In this document: in pieces, positions 16,754-25,760 of the stretch
Layout of the letters: the number at the start of each line of letters is the position of its first letter
How positions within the stretch are numbered: the stretch's first letter is position 1
Made by a program: the position numbers and the translations under genes
Source of the DNA: Arthrobacter sp. MN05-02
Lineage (GTDB): Bacteria > Actinomycetota > Actinomycetes > Actinomycetales > Micrococcaceae
Assembly (NCBI GenBank): GCA_004001285.1
Contig: AP018697.1
Coordinates: forward strand, 310,001-374,000
Direction of reading: 5' to 3'
DNA: 64,000 bases
Notes under the pieces: model-generated
What the model saw: the letters and a program-made list of their open reading frames with translations, nothing else
Database searches by the model: none
What the model was told of the DNA's origin: nothing

Positions 16754-16782
16754 TTGTTTGGTCCCCCGCGCGCGTCTAGGCT
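16754..16782 (+). promoter_or_regulatory. Promoter of the pectinase gene
   Basis: TTGTTT (16754-16759) and TAGGCT (16777-16782) are separated by 17 nt, a good sigma-70-type arrangement. The ATG is 110 nt downstream. Confidence 0.6.
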
Positions 16783-16892
16783 GACGGCACCAACCGCTGA
16801 ACAGGTCCTCCGTGCCGCCGTACCCGGCATGGAGGAGGGGCGGTCGGAGTCCATCGCCCGTTTTCAAAGATGAAACGAGAAGGTACTTCCCT

Positions 16893-19800
16893 ATGCCACA
16901 CCCCGGTCTCAAGCGCGCCTATCTGGCGTCTCCACTCCTTGCGGGCGTCACCGTCCTCAGCCTGACGCTCACGGGTGCTCCGGCCGTCGCGGCCGATCCG
17001 CCCCGCACCTACTCCTTCGATTTCGGCACTGCCTCGAGCCCGGTGGAGGAGGGGTGGGAGCGGGTCGCTGAATCCACGACCTACGCGCCGGGCGCCAGCT
17101 TCGGCATCGTCCCGGTCGAGGGCGTCACTCCCGTCTCCCGGTACCGCCAAGCCGGCACGCCCGACGCCGTCGCCAACGACTTCGTCCTCGGGGCCAGCTG
17201 GGGCTTCGTCGCGGATGTCCCGAACGGCACCTACGACGTGACGGTCCTCTCGGGGGACCAGCTCGCCGGCACCAGCACCACCAAGACATCGATCTCCCTC
17301 GAGGGAACACCCGCCGGCGTGGTGCAGGCCCGGCAGGCCGTGGAGCGGCAGACCTGGCGCACCACGGTCAGCGACGGACAGCTGACCGTCGACGTCTCCG
17401 GACCGGGGGCCGGCGGCTACGTCAACGGGATCATCGTCACGGAAGCGGCGGCCGCGCCCGTCGACCCCGATCCCGAGGAACCCGCGTCCACCCTCGCTGC
17501 CCCGGCGGACCTCCGCATCGCGCATATCGGTGCGGACGGCGTCGTCCTGCGCTGGAACGAGGTGACCGGCGCCGCGGGCTACGTGCTGTCCCGCGCCGCG
17601 TCCGCGGCCGGCCCGTTCGTGCAGGTCGCAGAGACCACCGCCGGCCGCGACGTCTTCGTCACCGACCCGACGGCCGACACCTCCACCCCGAACTTCTACC
17701 GCGTCCAGGCCCGCGGAGCCGACGGCCTCTCGTCGCCGTCGAGCCTGACCGTCTCGAACCCGCTCGACGATCCTCCCGCGCTGCCGGACGGCGGCGTCCT
17801 CACCTTCGATCTCGGCAGCGGGACGACGGCGCCGGGTGCCACCCGGATCGACGCCACCTCTGCCTACTCCGCGGACTCGAGGGCGGGATTCATCGACTCC
17901 TCGAAGGTCACGGCGACCGACCGCGGCGGTGCGGACGCCACCCGAAGCGACTTCGTGACGGTGGGCGATACCGAGCTCGTCATCGACCTTCCCAACGGCG
18001 ACTACACCGTGGACCTCGTCGCGGGTGATACCGGTGGGCCGACCGACATCGCCATCACCGCCGAGCAGATGGCCAAGGTCCAGCCCACCACCAGGGCGGC
18101 AGGGGCCTTCCTGGAGATGTCGTTCGATATCGCCGTGGTGGACGGTCAGCTGAACCTGGAGTTCGCGGGCACCGCTCCCAATCTCAACGGCCTCGTCCTC
18201 ACGCGGCAGGCGGAGCGTACCGAAGGCGTCGAACCGACAGTGTGGATCACCGGCGACTCGACGGTCCAGACGTACACCAGCGACTACGCGCCGCAGGCCG
18301 GCTGGGGCCAGATGATCGACCGTTTCCTCGACGACGGCGTCACGGTCGAGAACAAGGCGATCGGCGGTCGCAGCTCGAAGAACTTCATCAGCCAGGGGCG
18401 GCTCGACGAGGTGCTCCGCACCATCCGCCCGGGCGACTACCTCTTCGTGCAGTTCGGGCACAACGACAACAGCTACGGCGTCGACGACCGGTACGCCGCC
18501 CCGGGCGACTACTACGAGTACCTGCGCACCTACGTCGACGGTGCCCGTCAGCGCGGCGCCACCCCGGTGCTCGTGAGCCCTGTCTCGCGCCGGTCCTTCG
18601 ACGCCGCGACGGGAGAGGCGAACGTCTCCTTCCCCGCCTACGTGGACGCCGTCAAGGCCCTCGCAGCCGACACCGGCACGCCCCTCGTGGACCTCTCCGC
18701 CTCCAGCCGCGACTACCTGACCGGAATCGGTGCCGAGGCCGCGAAGTCCGTCTTCCTCCACGTCCCCGCGGGGGTCTACCCGAGCCGCCCGACCGGGACC
18801 GTGGACGACACCCACTTCCAGGACTACGGGGCCATCCAGATGGCCCGTCTCGTTGCCACCGACGTCGCGGCCCTGGACATCCCGCTCGCGGATAACGTGG
18901 CCGCCGTCGAGCCGCCCGCCGCGGTTCCCGCGGCGCCCGCGGGCGTCGTCGCGAGCAACATCTCCAACGCGGGAGCACAGCTCGCCTGGCAGGCGGTGGA
19001 GGGTGCGGACATCTACAAGATCAGCAGCAAGAAGGCCTCCGACGCCGATGACGCCTACGAGTTGGTCACGACGTCGACCCTCCCGCAGGCGGCGATCAGC
19101 GGTCTGACCGAGGGGGAGTCCTACGATCTCCGGGTCGTCGCGGTCAACGGCCGCGGTGACTCGGCGCCCTCCGCGGCTGTCAGGATCACCACCAAGGCGC
19201 CCCTCTACGCCTTCGACGTCCAGCTCGCCGGTAACCCGGTGATGCCCGGCTACATCGAGGTGAACCAGAACAGCACCTACGACGCCGACCGCGGGTGGGG
19301 TTTCCTCGACGTCTCAGGGCTCGGCGGCCGCGACCGGGGCGCCGACTTCACCCCGGCGCCCAACGACCTGGAGAGGGACTTCCTGCTCCCGACCGCGGCG
19401 CACGAGTTCGCGGTGGACGTGCCGAACGGGTCCTACGCCGTGACGACCTACAACGGTGACTGGATCGGGACCAGCCGCTCCACCATCCAGCTCGAGGCCA
19501 AGAACTTCGGTGACTCGAACGCGGGCCGCGCCGCCGTCTCGCAGAAGGTCAGCCAGCCGGTGCAGGTCACCGACGGGCAGCTGAACCTCGTGCTCACCGG
19601 GTCGTCATCCCGGCTCAACGGCATCGAGATCACGCCGCTGATCCTGGCACCGTCGGGCCTGGTGCTCGACGATCTCACCATCGACGGCTCCGCCGTCACC
19701 GTCGACCTCGGCTGGGAGCCCACCGAGGGTGCCGCCGGCTATCGCGTATACCGGGCGTCGGCAGGGAACGCCCCGGTCGCCGTCGGCGACGCGGACGGTC

Positions 19801-22373
19801 CCGACTTCAAGGACACCACGGCCGACGTCGGACTCGAGTACACCTACACCGTGGTGGCGCTCGACGCCGCGGGCACCGAATCCGTCCCGTCGAATGCTCT
19901 CGAGCTGACGACGGTCGATCCGGACGTCCCCGTGGCGCCCGTCCCCACCGGCCTGGCCCTCGGTGCGGTCAACAAGAACGACGTCACCGTCACCTGGACG
20001 CCGTCGGAGGGCGCCCTGTTCTACCAGGCGTACCGGGCCGAGCCGACGGCGGGCGGGTCGCTCGGCGAGTTCGAGCTGGTAGGCCGCGCCGACGGCGCCT
20101 CGTTCACGGACACCGACGTGCTGACGACCATCGAGTACACCTATGCGGTGACCGCGGTGAACGCGGGCGGTACCTCCGAGCGGTCCTCGACCATCACCTC
20201 CCCGGCCGCGACCACCCTGCAGCGCCAGGCCGAGCGGCTCGACCGTGCACCTGTCGCCGTGCAGGGCGCGGACGGCGTGTACGTGGGCTGGCGCATGCTC
20301 GGGCTCGACGACGACGCCATCGCCTTCCACGTCTACCGCGACGGCGAGCGGGTCACCAGCGAGCCCGTCACGGACAGCACCAACCTGCTCGACGCGGACG
20401 GCTCCGGCGATGCCACCTACCGGATCAGCTCCGTCGTGGACGGCGTGGAGCGCTGGGCCACGGAGGACTTCACCGTGTGGGGCCAGCAGTACCTCGACGT
20501 GCCCCTCGACAAGCCCGCCGACGCCGTCACAAAGGACGGGCAGCCCTACTCCTACAAGGCGGGCGACGCCTCGGTGGGTGACGTCGACGGCGACGGCGAG
20601 TACGAGATCATCCTCAAGTGGGACCCGACCAACAGCCGTGACAACTCGCAGGCCGGCTACACGGGCACCGTCTATGTCGACGCCTACGAGCTCGACGGCA
20701 CCCGGCTGTGGCGGATCGACCTCGGGAAGAACATCAGGGCCGGCGCGCACTACACGCAGTTCCAGGTGTTCGACCTCGACGGCAACGGCAAGGCCGAGGT
20801 GACCATGAAGACCGCCGACGGCACCGTCGACGGCGCGGGCACGGTGATCGGCAGCGCCACCGCCGACTACCGCAACTCCTCCGGCTACGTCCTCACGGGG
20901 CCCGAGTTCCTGACGGTGTTCGACGGTGAGACCGGTGCCGCGATCGACACGATCGATTACGTGCCGGGCCGGGGCGATGTCGGCTCCTGGGGCGACAGCT
21001 ACGGGAACCGCGTGGACCGCTTCCTGGCGGGCGTGGCCTACCTGGACGGCGAGAAACCGAGCGTCGTCTTCAGCCGCGGCTACTACACGCGGGCGGTCAT
21101 CGCGGCCTTCGACTTCGACGGCACGAACCTCACCTCACGGTGGACGTTCGACTCCGATGTCTCGGGCGACGAGTACCGCAGCCAGGGCAACCACCAGTTC
21201 TCCGTCGCGGATGTCGACGGCGACCAGAAGGACGAGATCGTCTTCGGGTCGATGACCATCGACGACGACGGCGAGGCGCTCTACACCACGGGCCTCGGCC
21301 ACGGCGACGCGCTGCACGTCTCGGACTTCGACCCGTCACGGCCGGGCCTCGAGGTCTTCGCCGCGCACGAGGACATGGGGGCGTCCGGCAATGCGGGTGC
21401 CACCTATCGGGACGCGGCGACGGGCGAGATCCTCTGGTCCATCCCGGCGGCGCGCGACACAGGCCGGGCTGCGATGGCGGACATCGATCCGAACCATCCC
21501 GGAGCCGAGGGCTGGGCGATCGGCGGGGACGCGTCCTACAACTCGCCCGTGGGACAGCTGCGGTCCTCGGCGGGCGAGCTGCTCTCCGAGAAGATCCCGG
21601 CGGCCAACTTCGTCACGTGGTGGGACGCCGATCTCCTCCGCGAGATCACGGACAACGACTACGACACGGAGATCGCCGCCGGAGTGCCGACCATCTCGAA
21701 GTGGAACCCCGAGACCCAGGCGGCCGAGGAGATCTACCGGGCGGAGGGGACGCTGAGCAACAACACGACGAAGGCGAACCCTGCCGTCCAGGCGGACCTG
21801 TTCGGCGACTGGCGCGAGGAGATCGTGACGCGGACGGAGGACTCCTCGACGCTGCGGATCGCGACGACCGTGGACCTGACCGAGCACCGGCTGCGGACCC
21901 TGCAGTCGGATCCCACCTACCGGCTGGCCGTCGCGTGGCAGAACACGTCCTACAACCAGCCACCCCACACCTCCTACTTCCTGGGTCACGACATGGAGGC
22001 ACCACCGGTGCCGAGCATCACCTATACGGGTGAGGACCGCGGGCCGGGCGACCCGGTGAACAAGGAACCGTCCTTCGTGCCGGAGCCTGCCGACGCGAAG
22101 GACCTCAAGCAGTCCACGCGCGTCGATCTCGGCCTGGCCGGCGAAAAGTTCGCGCGCGGTGCTAGCGAGGTGGTGCTGGACAACCTGGAGCCGGGCAGCT
22201 GGTTCTACGTGTACCTCGACGGCACGGGCCTCGGCTGGCGCCAGGCTTCCGACGACGGCGAGGTCACGGTGACCACGCCGGAGGACACCCGGCCGGGGAA
22301 CAACAAGATCGTCGTCTTCACGGGCGACGGCGCGCTCCACGGCTGGGCAGCCCTCCGGGTCACCGGCCCCTGA
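16893..22373 (+). CDS. Secreted multidomain pectin enzyme: CE12 rhamnogalacturonan acetylesterase fused to PL11 rhamnogalacturonan lyase
   Basis: The 1826-residue product has a Sec signal ending in VAA (about residue 35). Domains in order: malectin-like (37-182), FN3 (200-290), malectin-like (302-438), CE12-type SGNH esterase (450-665), FN3 (680-770), malectin-like (770-915), two FN3 (918-1110), PL11 lyase (1113-1712) and a C-terminal beta domain. In the esterase the nucleophile is in GDST (Ser456) and the acid/base in DDTHF (Asp639, His641). The lyase has YesW-like segments AGDASVGDVDGDGEYEII and KWDPTNSRDNS. It would remove acetyl groups and cut the rhamnogalacturonan I backbone outside the cell. 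ATG 16893 follows GAGAAGG. No sortase signal or membrane anchor is visible. Confidence 0.9.
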   Translation: MPHPGLKRAYLASPLLAGVTVLSLTLTGAPAVAADPPRTYSFDFGTASSPVEEGWERVAESTTYAPGASFGIVPVEGVTPVSRYRQAGTPDAVANDFVLGASWGFVADVPNGTYDVTVLSGDQLAGTSTTKTSISLEGTPAGVVQARQAVERQTWRTTVSDGQLTVDVSGPGAGGYVNGIIVTEAAAAPVDPDPEEPASTLAAPADLRIAHIGADGVVLRWNEVTGAAGYVLSRAASAAGPFVQVAETTAGRDVFVTDPTADTSTPNFYRVQARGADGLSSPSSLTVSNPLDDPPALPDGGVLTFDLGSGTTAPGATRIDATSAYSADSRAGFIDSSKVTATDRGGADATRSDFVTVGDTELVIDLPNGDYTVDLVAGDTGGPTDIAITAEQMAKVQPTTRAAGAFLEMSFDIAVVDGQLNLEFAGTAPNLNGLVLTRQAERTEGVEPTVWITGDSTVQTYTSDYAPQAGWGQMIDRFLDDGVTVENKAIGGRSSKNFISQGRLDEVLRTIRPGDYLFVQFGHNDNSYGVDDRYAAPGDYYEYLRTYVDGARQRGATPVLVSPVSRRSFDAATGEANVSFPAYVDAVKALAADTGTPLVDLSASSRDYLTGIGAEAAKSVFLHVPAGVYPSRPTGTVDDTHFQDYGAIQMARLVATDVAALDIPLADNVAAVEPPAAVPAAPAGVVASNISNAGAQLAWQAVEGADIYKISSKKASDADDAYELVTTSTLPQAAISGLTEGESYDLRVVAVNGRGDSAPSAAVRITTKAPLYAFDVQLAGNPVMPGYIEVNQNSTYDADRGWGFLDVSGLGGRDRGADFTPAPNDLERDFLLPTAAHEFAVDVPNGSYAVTTYNGDWIGTSRSTIQLEAKNFGDSNAGRAAVSQKVSQPVQVTDGQLNLVLTGSSSRLNGIEITPLILAPSGLVLDDLTIDGSAVTVDLGWEPTEGAAGYRVYRASAGNAPVAVGDADGPDFKDTTADVGLEYTYTVVALDAAGTESVPSNALELTTVDPDVPVAPVPTGLALGAVNKNDVTVTWTPSEGALFYQAYRAEPTAGGSLGEFELVGRADGASFTDTDVLTTIEYTYAVTAVNAGGTSERSSTITSPAATTLQRQAERLDRAPVAVQGADGVYVGWRMLGLDDDAIAFHVYRDGERVTSEPVTDSTNLLDADGSGDATYRISSVVDGVERWATEDFTVWGQQYLDVPLDKPADAVTKDGQPYSYKAGDASVGDVDGDGEYEIILKWDPTNSRDNSQAGYTGTVYVDAYELDGTRLWRIDLGKNIRAGAHYTQFQVFDLDGNGKAEVTMKTADGTVDGAGTVIGSATADYRNSSGYVLTGPEFLTVFDGETGAAIDTIDYVPGRGDVGSWGDSYGNRVDRFLAGVAYLDGEKPSVVFSRGYYTRAVIAAFDFDGTNLTSRWTFDSDVSGDEYRSQGNHQFSVADVDGDQKDEIVFGSMTIDDDGEALYTTGLGHGDALHVSDFDPSRPGLEVFAAHEDMGASGNAGATYRDAATGEILWSIPAARDTGRAAMADIDPNHPGAEGWAIGGDASYNSPVGQLRSSAGELLSEKIPAANFVTWWDADLLREITDNDYDTEIAAGVPTISKWNPETQAAEEIYRAEGTLSNNTTKANPAVQADLFGDWREEIVTRTEDSSTLRIATTVDLTEHRLRTLQSDPTYRLAVAWQNTSYNQPPHTSYFLGHDMEAPPVPSITYTGEDRGPGDPVNKEPSFVPEPADAKDLKQSTRVDLGLAGEKFARGASEVVLDNLEPGSWFYVYLDGTGLGWRQASDDGEVTVTTPEDTRPGNNKIVVFTGDGALHGWAALRVTGP

Positions 22374-22394
22374 GCGCCGATACAGGGGCGACAT

Positions 22395-22425
22395 GATGGC
22401 CCGGGCGTCCGCCGTCCGGGCCATC
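22395..22425 (+). terminator. Hairpin after the pectinase gene
   Basis: GATGGCCCGG and CCGGGCCATC form a perfect 10-bp stem with an 11-nt loop, 22 nt past the stop codon. It lacks a T-run, as is common in high-GC genomes. Confidence 0.65.
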
Positions 22426-22509
22426 ACGCTGTCCGGCGACGGGTCCGGAACTGCTCAGGGCCCTTGCTAAGCTTCCGACGGGATCATTCCGACTTCGAGG
22501 GAGCAGGCT

Positions 22510-23784
22510 GTGGCTGAACGCGTGGGTGCGGACGTCGAAGGACTCGAGAAACCGAAGTGGCGGCTCGTCGGGCCCGGACTGCTGGCGGCGGCGACCGGCG
22601 TCGGCGCTGGCGACCTCGTCGCCACACTGATCGCCGGCAGCCAGTACGGGTACGCGCTCCTGTGGGCGGCGGTGATCGGCTGCGTCCTCAAGATCATCCT
22701 CGTCGAGGGGGTCGGCCGCTGGTACCTCGCCACGGGCAAGACCATCTTCCAGGGGTGGCGGACCCTCGGCGTCTGGACCAGCTGGTACTTCGGCCCGTAC
22801 ATCGTCATCTGGGGCTTCGTGTACGGCGCGACGGCGATGAGCTCCACCGCGTTGCCCTTCCAGGCCCTCTTCCCTGCGGTCCCGCTGAACGTCTTCGCGG
22901 TGGCGTCGGGCCTGATCGGCCTGGCCCTGGTGTGGTTCGGCCGGTACGGACTCTTCGAGAAGATCATGACGGTGATGATCGCGATCATGTTCGTCTCGGT
23001 GGTCGGCTCCGCCGTCCTCGCCCTGCCGAACATCCCCGCGATGCTCACCGGACTGGTGCCCACCCTTCCCGCGGGCTCCGTCTTCTACGTCCTGGGGTTG
23101 GCCGGCGGCGTCGGGGGCACCATCACCCTTGCCGCCTACGGCTACTGGCTGCGGGAGAAGGGGTGGAACCGGCCCAAGTGGATGAACGTCATGCGGGTGG
23201 ACAACACCGTGGCGTACACGGTGACCGGGATCTTCGTGATCTGCATGCTCATCCTCGGCGCCGAGCTCCTCTACACCGCCAACATCTCGCTCCAGACCGG
23301 TGACCGCGGCCTGCTCGACATGGGTGAAGTACTCGAGGACCGCTACGGCGTCGTCTGGGCGAAGGTCTTCCTCATCGGTTTCTGGGCGTCGTCGTTCTCC
23401 TCGCTGCTGGGCGTCTGGCACGGCGTCAGCCTGATGTTCGCCGACTTCTGGGCCAACTTCCGCAAGAAGGCCGACGACCTCTCCGACGACGACGCCCCCG
23501 GTGCCACCAGCAAGCCGGCCCGTGCCTACATGCTGTGGCTGACGGTCCCGCCGATGCTGCTGCTGCTCATCGGACGCCCGTTCTTCCTGATCCTGCTCTA
23601 CGGGGTCCTCGGCTCCCTCTTCATGCCGTTCCTCGCCATCACGCTGCTCGTCCTGCTGAACAGCACCCGTCTCGCACGACAGTGGCGGAACAAGTGGCTG
23701 TCCAACGTGTTCCTCGCCATCACGACCGTCGTGTTCCTCGTCCTCGGCGCGAACGAACTCGTCAAGGCGGTTGCCGGAGGCTGA
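22510..23784 (+). CDS. Nramp-fold membrane transporter lacking canonical metal ligands
   Basis: The 424-residue protein has about eleven helices and the Nramp opening GPGLLAAATGVGAG, with AGSQYGYALLWAAV. In canonical Nramp the first helix carries Asp-Pro-Gly-Asn; here the aligned residues read Gly-Ala-Gly-Asp. The sixth-helix Met-Pro-His motif is replaced by GGVGGTITLAAYGYW. Both manganese/iron ligand sets are therefore altered, so transport of magnesium or a non-metal substrate is possible. GTG 22510 has GAGGGAG in front of it. It follows the pectinase hairpin and is probably transcribed alone. Family fold is clear; substrate is not. Confidence 0.8.
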   Translation: MAERVGADVEGLEKPKWRLVGPGLLAAATGVGAGDLVATLIAGSQYGYALLWAAVIGCVLKIILVEGVGRWYLATGKTIFQGWRTLGVWTSWYFGPYIVIWGFVYGATAMSSTALPFQALFPAVPLNVFAVASGLIGLALVWFGRYGLFEKIMTVMIAIMFVSVVGSAVLALPNIPAMLTGLVPTLPAGSVFYVLGLAGGVGGTITLAAYGYWLREKGWNRPKWMNVMRVDNTVAYTVTGIFVICMLILGAELLYTANISLQTGDRGLLDMGEVLEDRYGVVWAKVFLIGFWASSFSSLLGVWHGVSLMFADFWANFRKKADDLSDDDAPGATSKPARAYMLWLTVPPMLLLLIGRPFFLILLYGVLGSLFMPFLAITLLVLLNSTRLARQWRNKWLSNVFLAITTVVFLVLGANELVKAVAGG

Positions 23785-23816
23785 CCCCCGGCGGGAGCGC
23801 GTGCCAGACTGGGACC

Positions 23817-24158
23817 ATGCTCGTAGCCTTCAGTGTCGCCCCGTCCGGTTCCTCCGACCTCTCCCGCGAGAATCCCGACGGGTCGGTGCACGACGCCGTG
23901 GCCGCCGCCGTCGCCGTCGTCCGTGAATCGGGTCTGCCGAACTCCACCGACTCCATGTTCACCACCATCGAGGGCGAGTGGGACGAGGTGATGGCCGTGG
24001 TCAAGAACGCCACCGAGGCCGTGGGCCGCTACGGCAGCCGCGTATCGCTCGTCCTGAAGGCGGACATCCGGCCGGGGCGGACGGGCGAGCTGACAGGGAA
24101 GGTCGAGCGCCTCGAAGCGGCCCTCGCCGAGCAGGAGCAGTTCGAGGGCCACTCCTGA
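23817..24158 (+). CDS. Thiamine-binding protein family (YqgV/MTH1187, DUF77)
   Basis: The 113-residue product is a single small alpha/beta domain beginning MLVAFSVAPSG, followed by HDAVAAAVAVVRESGLPNS and SMFTTIEGEWDEVMAVVKNA, the pattern of the MTH1187/YkoF-like family. Members bind thiamine or other small ligands, possibly for transport or sensing. CAGACT ends 6 nt before ATG 23817, so the transcript is likely leaderless. The gene lies 32 nt after the Nramp-fold gene and 46 nt before the acetyltransferase. Confidence 0.82.
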   Translation: MLVAFSVAPSGSSDLSRENPDGSVHDAVAAAVAVVRESGLPNSTDSMFTTIEGEWDEVMAVVKNATEAVGRYGSRVSLVLKADIRPGRTGELTGKVERLEAALAEQEQFEGHS

Positions 24159-24204
24159 CGCATCGGCTCCTCCCTCGGTAGCCTGGGGCCACTAAACTGG
24201 AGCG

Positions 24205-24741
24205 GTGACACAGCCCCTGCTGACGCTTCCCTATCTGATCCGGCCGGCCACGGTGGACGACGCCGAGGCCTACGCGCGGACCCACGTGGCAGGACTGCAC
24301 GAGACGTACGAGCAGATCATGCCGCGGGAGTACCACGAGTTCTACGACGCCGAGTTGCCCGCGATGATCGAGCGGCAGCGCAGGGCGTTCCAGGAGGCGG
24401 AACGCGACCCCGGCAGCGCGCGGAGCTGGCTGGCGTTCGACGACGACGGCGGACCGGTCGCGATCGCGACGTCCGGTCCGGGACGCGACGAGGACCGCCC
24501 CGACTTCGAACTGCACCACATCTACACCCTCCGCTCCACCCACGGGACGGGGCTCGGGCAGCGCCTCATGGACATCGCGATCGGCACACGGGCTGCCTAC
24601 CTCTGGATCCTGAACGACAACCCGCGGGCCGAGCGCTTCTACCGCCGCAACGGCTTCGAACCCGACGGCACCTCGATGCTGTGCGGGCCCACCTGGCACC
24701 ATCGGCCCATGTTCCGCATGCACCGGCCGGACCAGCGATGA
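24205..24741 (+). CDS. GNAT-family N-acetyltransferase
   Basis: The 178-residue product has the GNAT fold. The acetyl-CoA-binding loop is in THGTGLGQRLMD (about residues 112-123). It is followed by AAYLWILNDNPRAERFYRRNGFEPDG, the usual strand-helix end of the family. The N-terminus IRPATVDDAEAYARTHVAGL is typical. The acceptor is unknown. GTG 24205 follows TAAACT at a distance of 6 nt and has no Shine-Dalgarno, so leaderless translation is likely. The next gene follows within 14 nt. Confidence 0.88.
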   Translation: MTQPLLTLPYLIRPATVDDAEAYARTHVAGLHETYEQIMPREYHEFYDAELPAMIERQRRAFQEAERDPGSARSWLAFDDDGGPVAIATSGPGRDEDRPDFELHHIYTLRSTHGTGLGQRLMDIAIGTRAAYLWILNDNPRAERFYRRNGFEPDGTSMLCGPTWHHRPMFRMHRPDQR

Positions 24742-24754
24742 GAGCGTGCACCTG

Positions 24755-25567
24755 ATGGCGAAACCCTCGGGCGCACGCCCCGAGATCGGCGAGTTCCCTA
24801 TCGACACCGGGACCTGCGAGCTCGAACCTGATCCGTACACCACGAACGGCTGGGTGCTGCGCATCAACGGCGTACCCAGCTCCCACATCGACCTGGCCGA
24901 TCCGCTGCAGCTCGACTTCGAGTACATGCGCTGGATCGCCTCGCTCGTCGACTCGCGCTGGGCGTCCACGGACAGGCTCCGCGTGCTCCACCTCGGCGGG
25001 GGAGCGTGCTCGCTCGCACGCCGTTTCGCCGCCTCCCACCCGCAGTCGCGCCAGGTCGTCGTCGAACTCGACGGGCGGCTGGCCGAACTGGTGCGCCAGT
25101 GGTTCGACCTGCCCCGGGCGCCGCTCGTGCGCATCCGCGTCGGTGAGGCCCGCGCCGTGACGGAGTCGCTCAGCGAGGACAGCCGCGACCTCGTCATCCG
25201 GGATGTCTTCGCGGGCGCCGTGACCCCGGTGCCCCTGACGACGCGGGACTTCACCCGGGCCGCGAAGCGCGTCCTCGCAGCCGACGGCGTCTATGTGGTG
25301 AACTGCGGCGACAGCTCGAACCTCGCGATGGCGAAGCGTGAGGCCGCGACGATCGGAGCTGAATTCGCGCATACCGTGATCATCGCCGATCCGGCCATGC
25401 TGAAGGGCAGGCGCTACGGCAACGTGATCATCGCGGGGAGCGATGCGCCCCTCGGCGAGGACCCGGGGCTGGCCCGGGAACTGCTGGGCGGGGGAGTGCC
25501 GGCCCACCTCTGGCAGGACGCACGGGTGCGGACGTTCTCGGCCGGCGCGCAGCTCCTCGCGGACTGA
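24755..25567 (+). CDS. Spermidine-synthase-like methyltransferase-fold protein
   Basis: The 270-residue product has a spermidine-synthase-like Rossmann core: LRVLHLGGGACSLARRFA (motif I, about residue 75), VVVELDGRLAELVRQWFDLP (acidic ribose-binding residue) and LVIRDVFAGAVTPVPLTTRDF. In true spermidine synthases the gate-keeping loop contains a DxxDP-type motif; here it reads RDVF, so polyamine synthesis is uncertain. Actinobacterial relatives are annotated only by fold. ATG 24755 is preferred; GTG 24746 is possible. It is probably cotranscribed with the acetyltransferase. Confidence 0.78.
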   Translation: MAKPSGARPEIGEFPIDTGTCELEPDPYTTNGWVLRINGVPSSHIDLADPLQLDFEYMRWIASLVDSRWASTDRLRVLHLGGGACSLARRFAASHPQSRQVVVELDGRLAELVRQWFDLPRAPLVRIRVGEARAVTESLSEDSRDLVIRDVFAGAVTPVPLTTRDFTRAAKRVLAADGVYVVNCGDSSNLAMAKREAATIGAEFAHTVIIADPAMLKGRRYGNVIIAGSDAPLGEDPGLARELLGGGVPAHLWQDARVRTFSAGAQLLAD

Positions 25568-25760
25568 TCGCCCGCGGAGGTCCGCGCGGCCTGCTGCATG
25601 CATCGCGTCCGCCACATCGCAGCGATGCGGACCTCCTGTGCGGTCGCCCGGGCTCGCTGTCCGATCGAGCGCCGTAACGCCCGCAGCGCCTCCCGGGAAG
25701 AGGGGGCAGCCGCTCCGTGCACGACCCTCGGACGCAGCCCGTCCACACTAGGCTGGCAGC

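Larger units (their letters stand above)
16570..16892. promoter_or_regulatory. Divergent regulatory region between the AEC carrier and the pectinase gene
   Basis: This 323-nt gap carries no gene. It contains the LacI-type operator and promoter described separately, then a leader of about 105 nt to the pectinase ATG. The part near 16570-16620 holds the ribosome site of the AEC gene. Confidence 0.6.

Noticed and set aside
16776..18815. 679-codon minus-strand frame opposite the pectinase gene
   Set aside because: It is a shadow caused by codon bias; composition is Gly/Arg/Val/Asp-rich and no motif is present.
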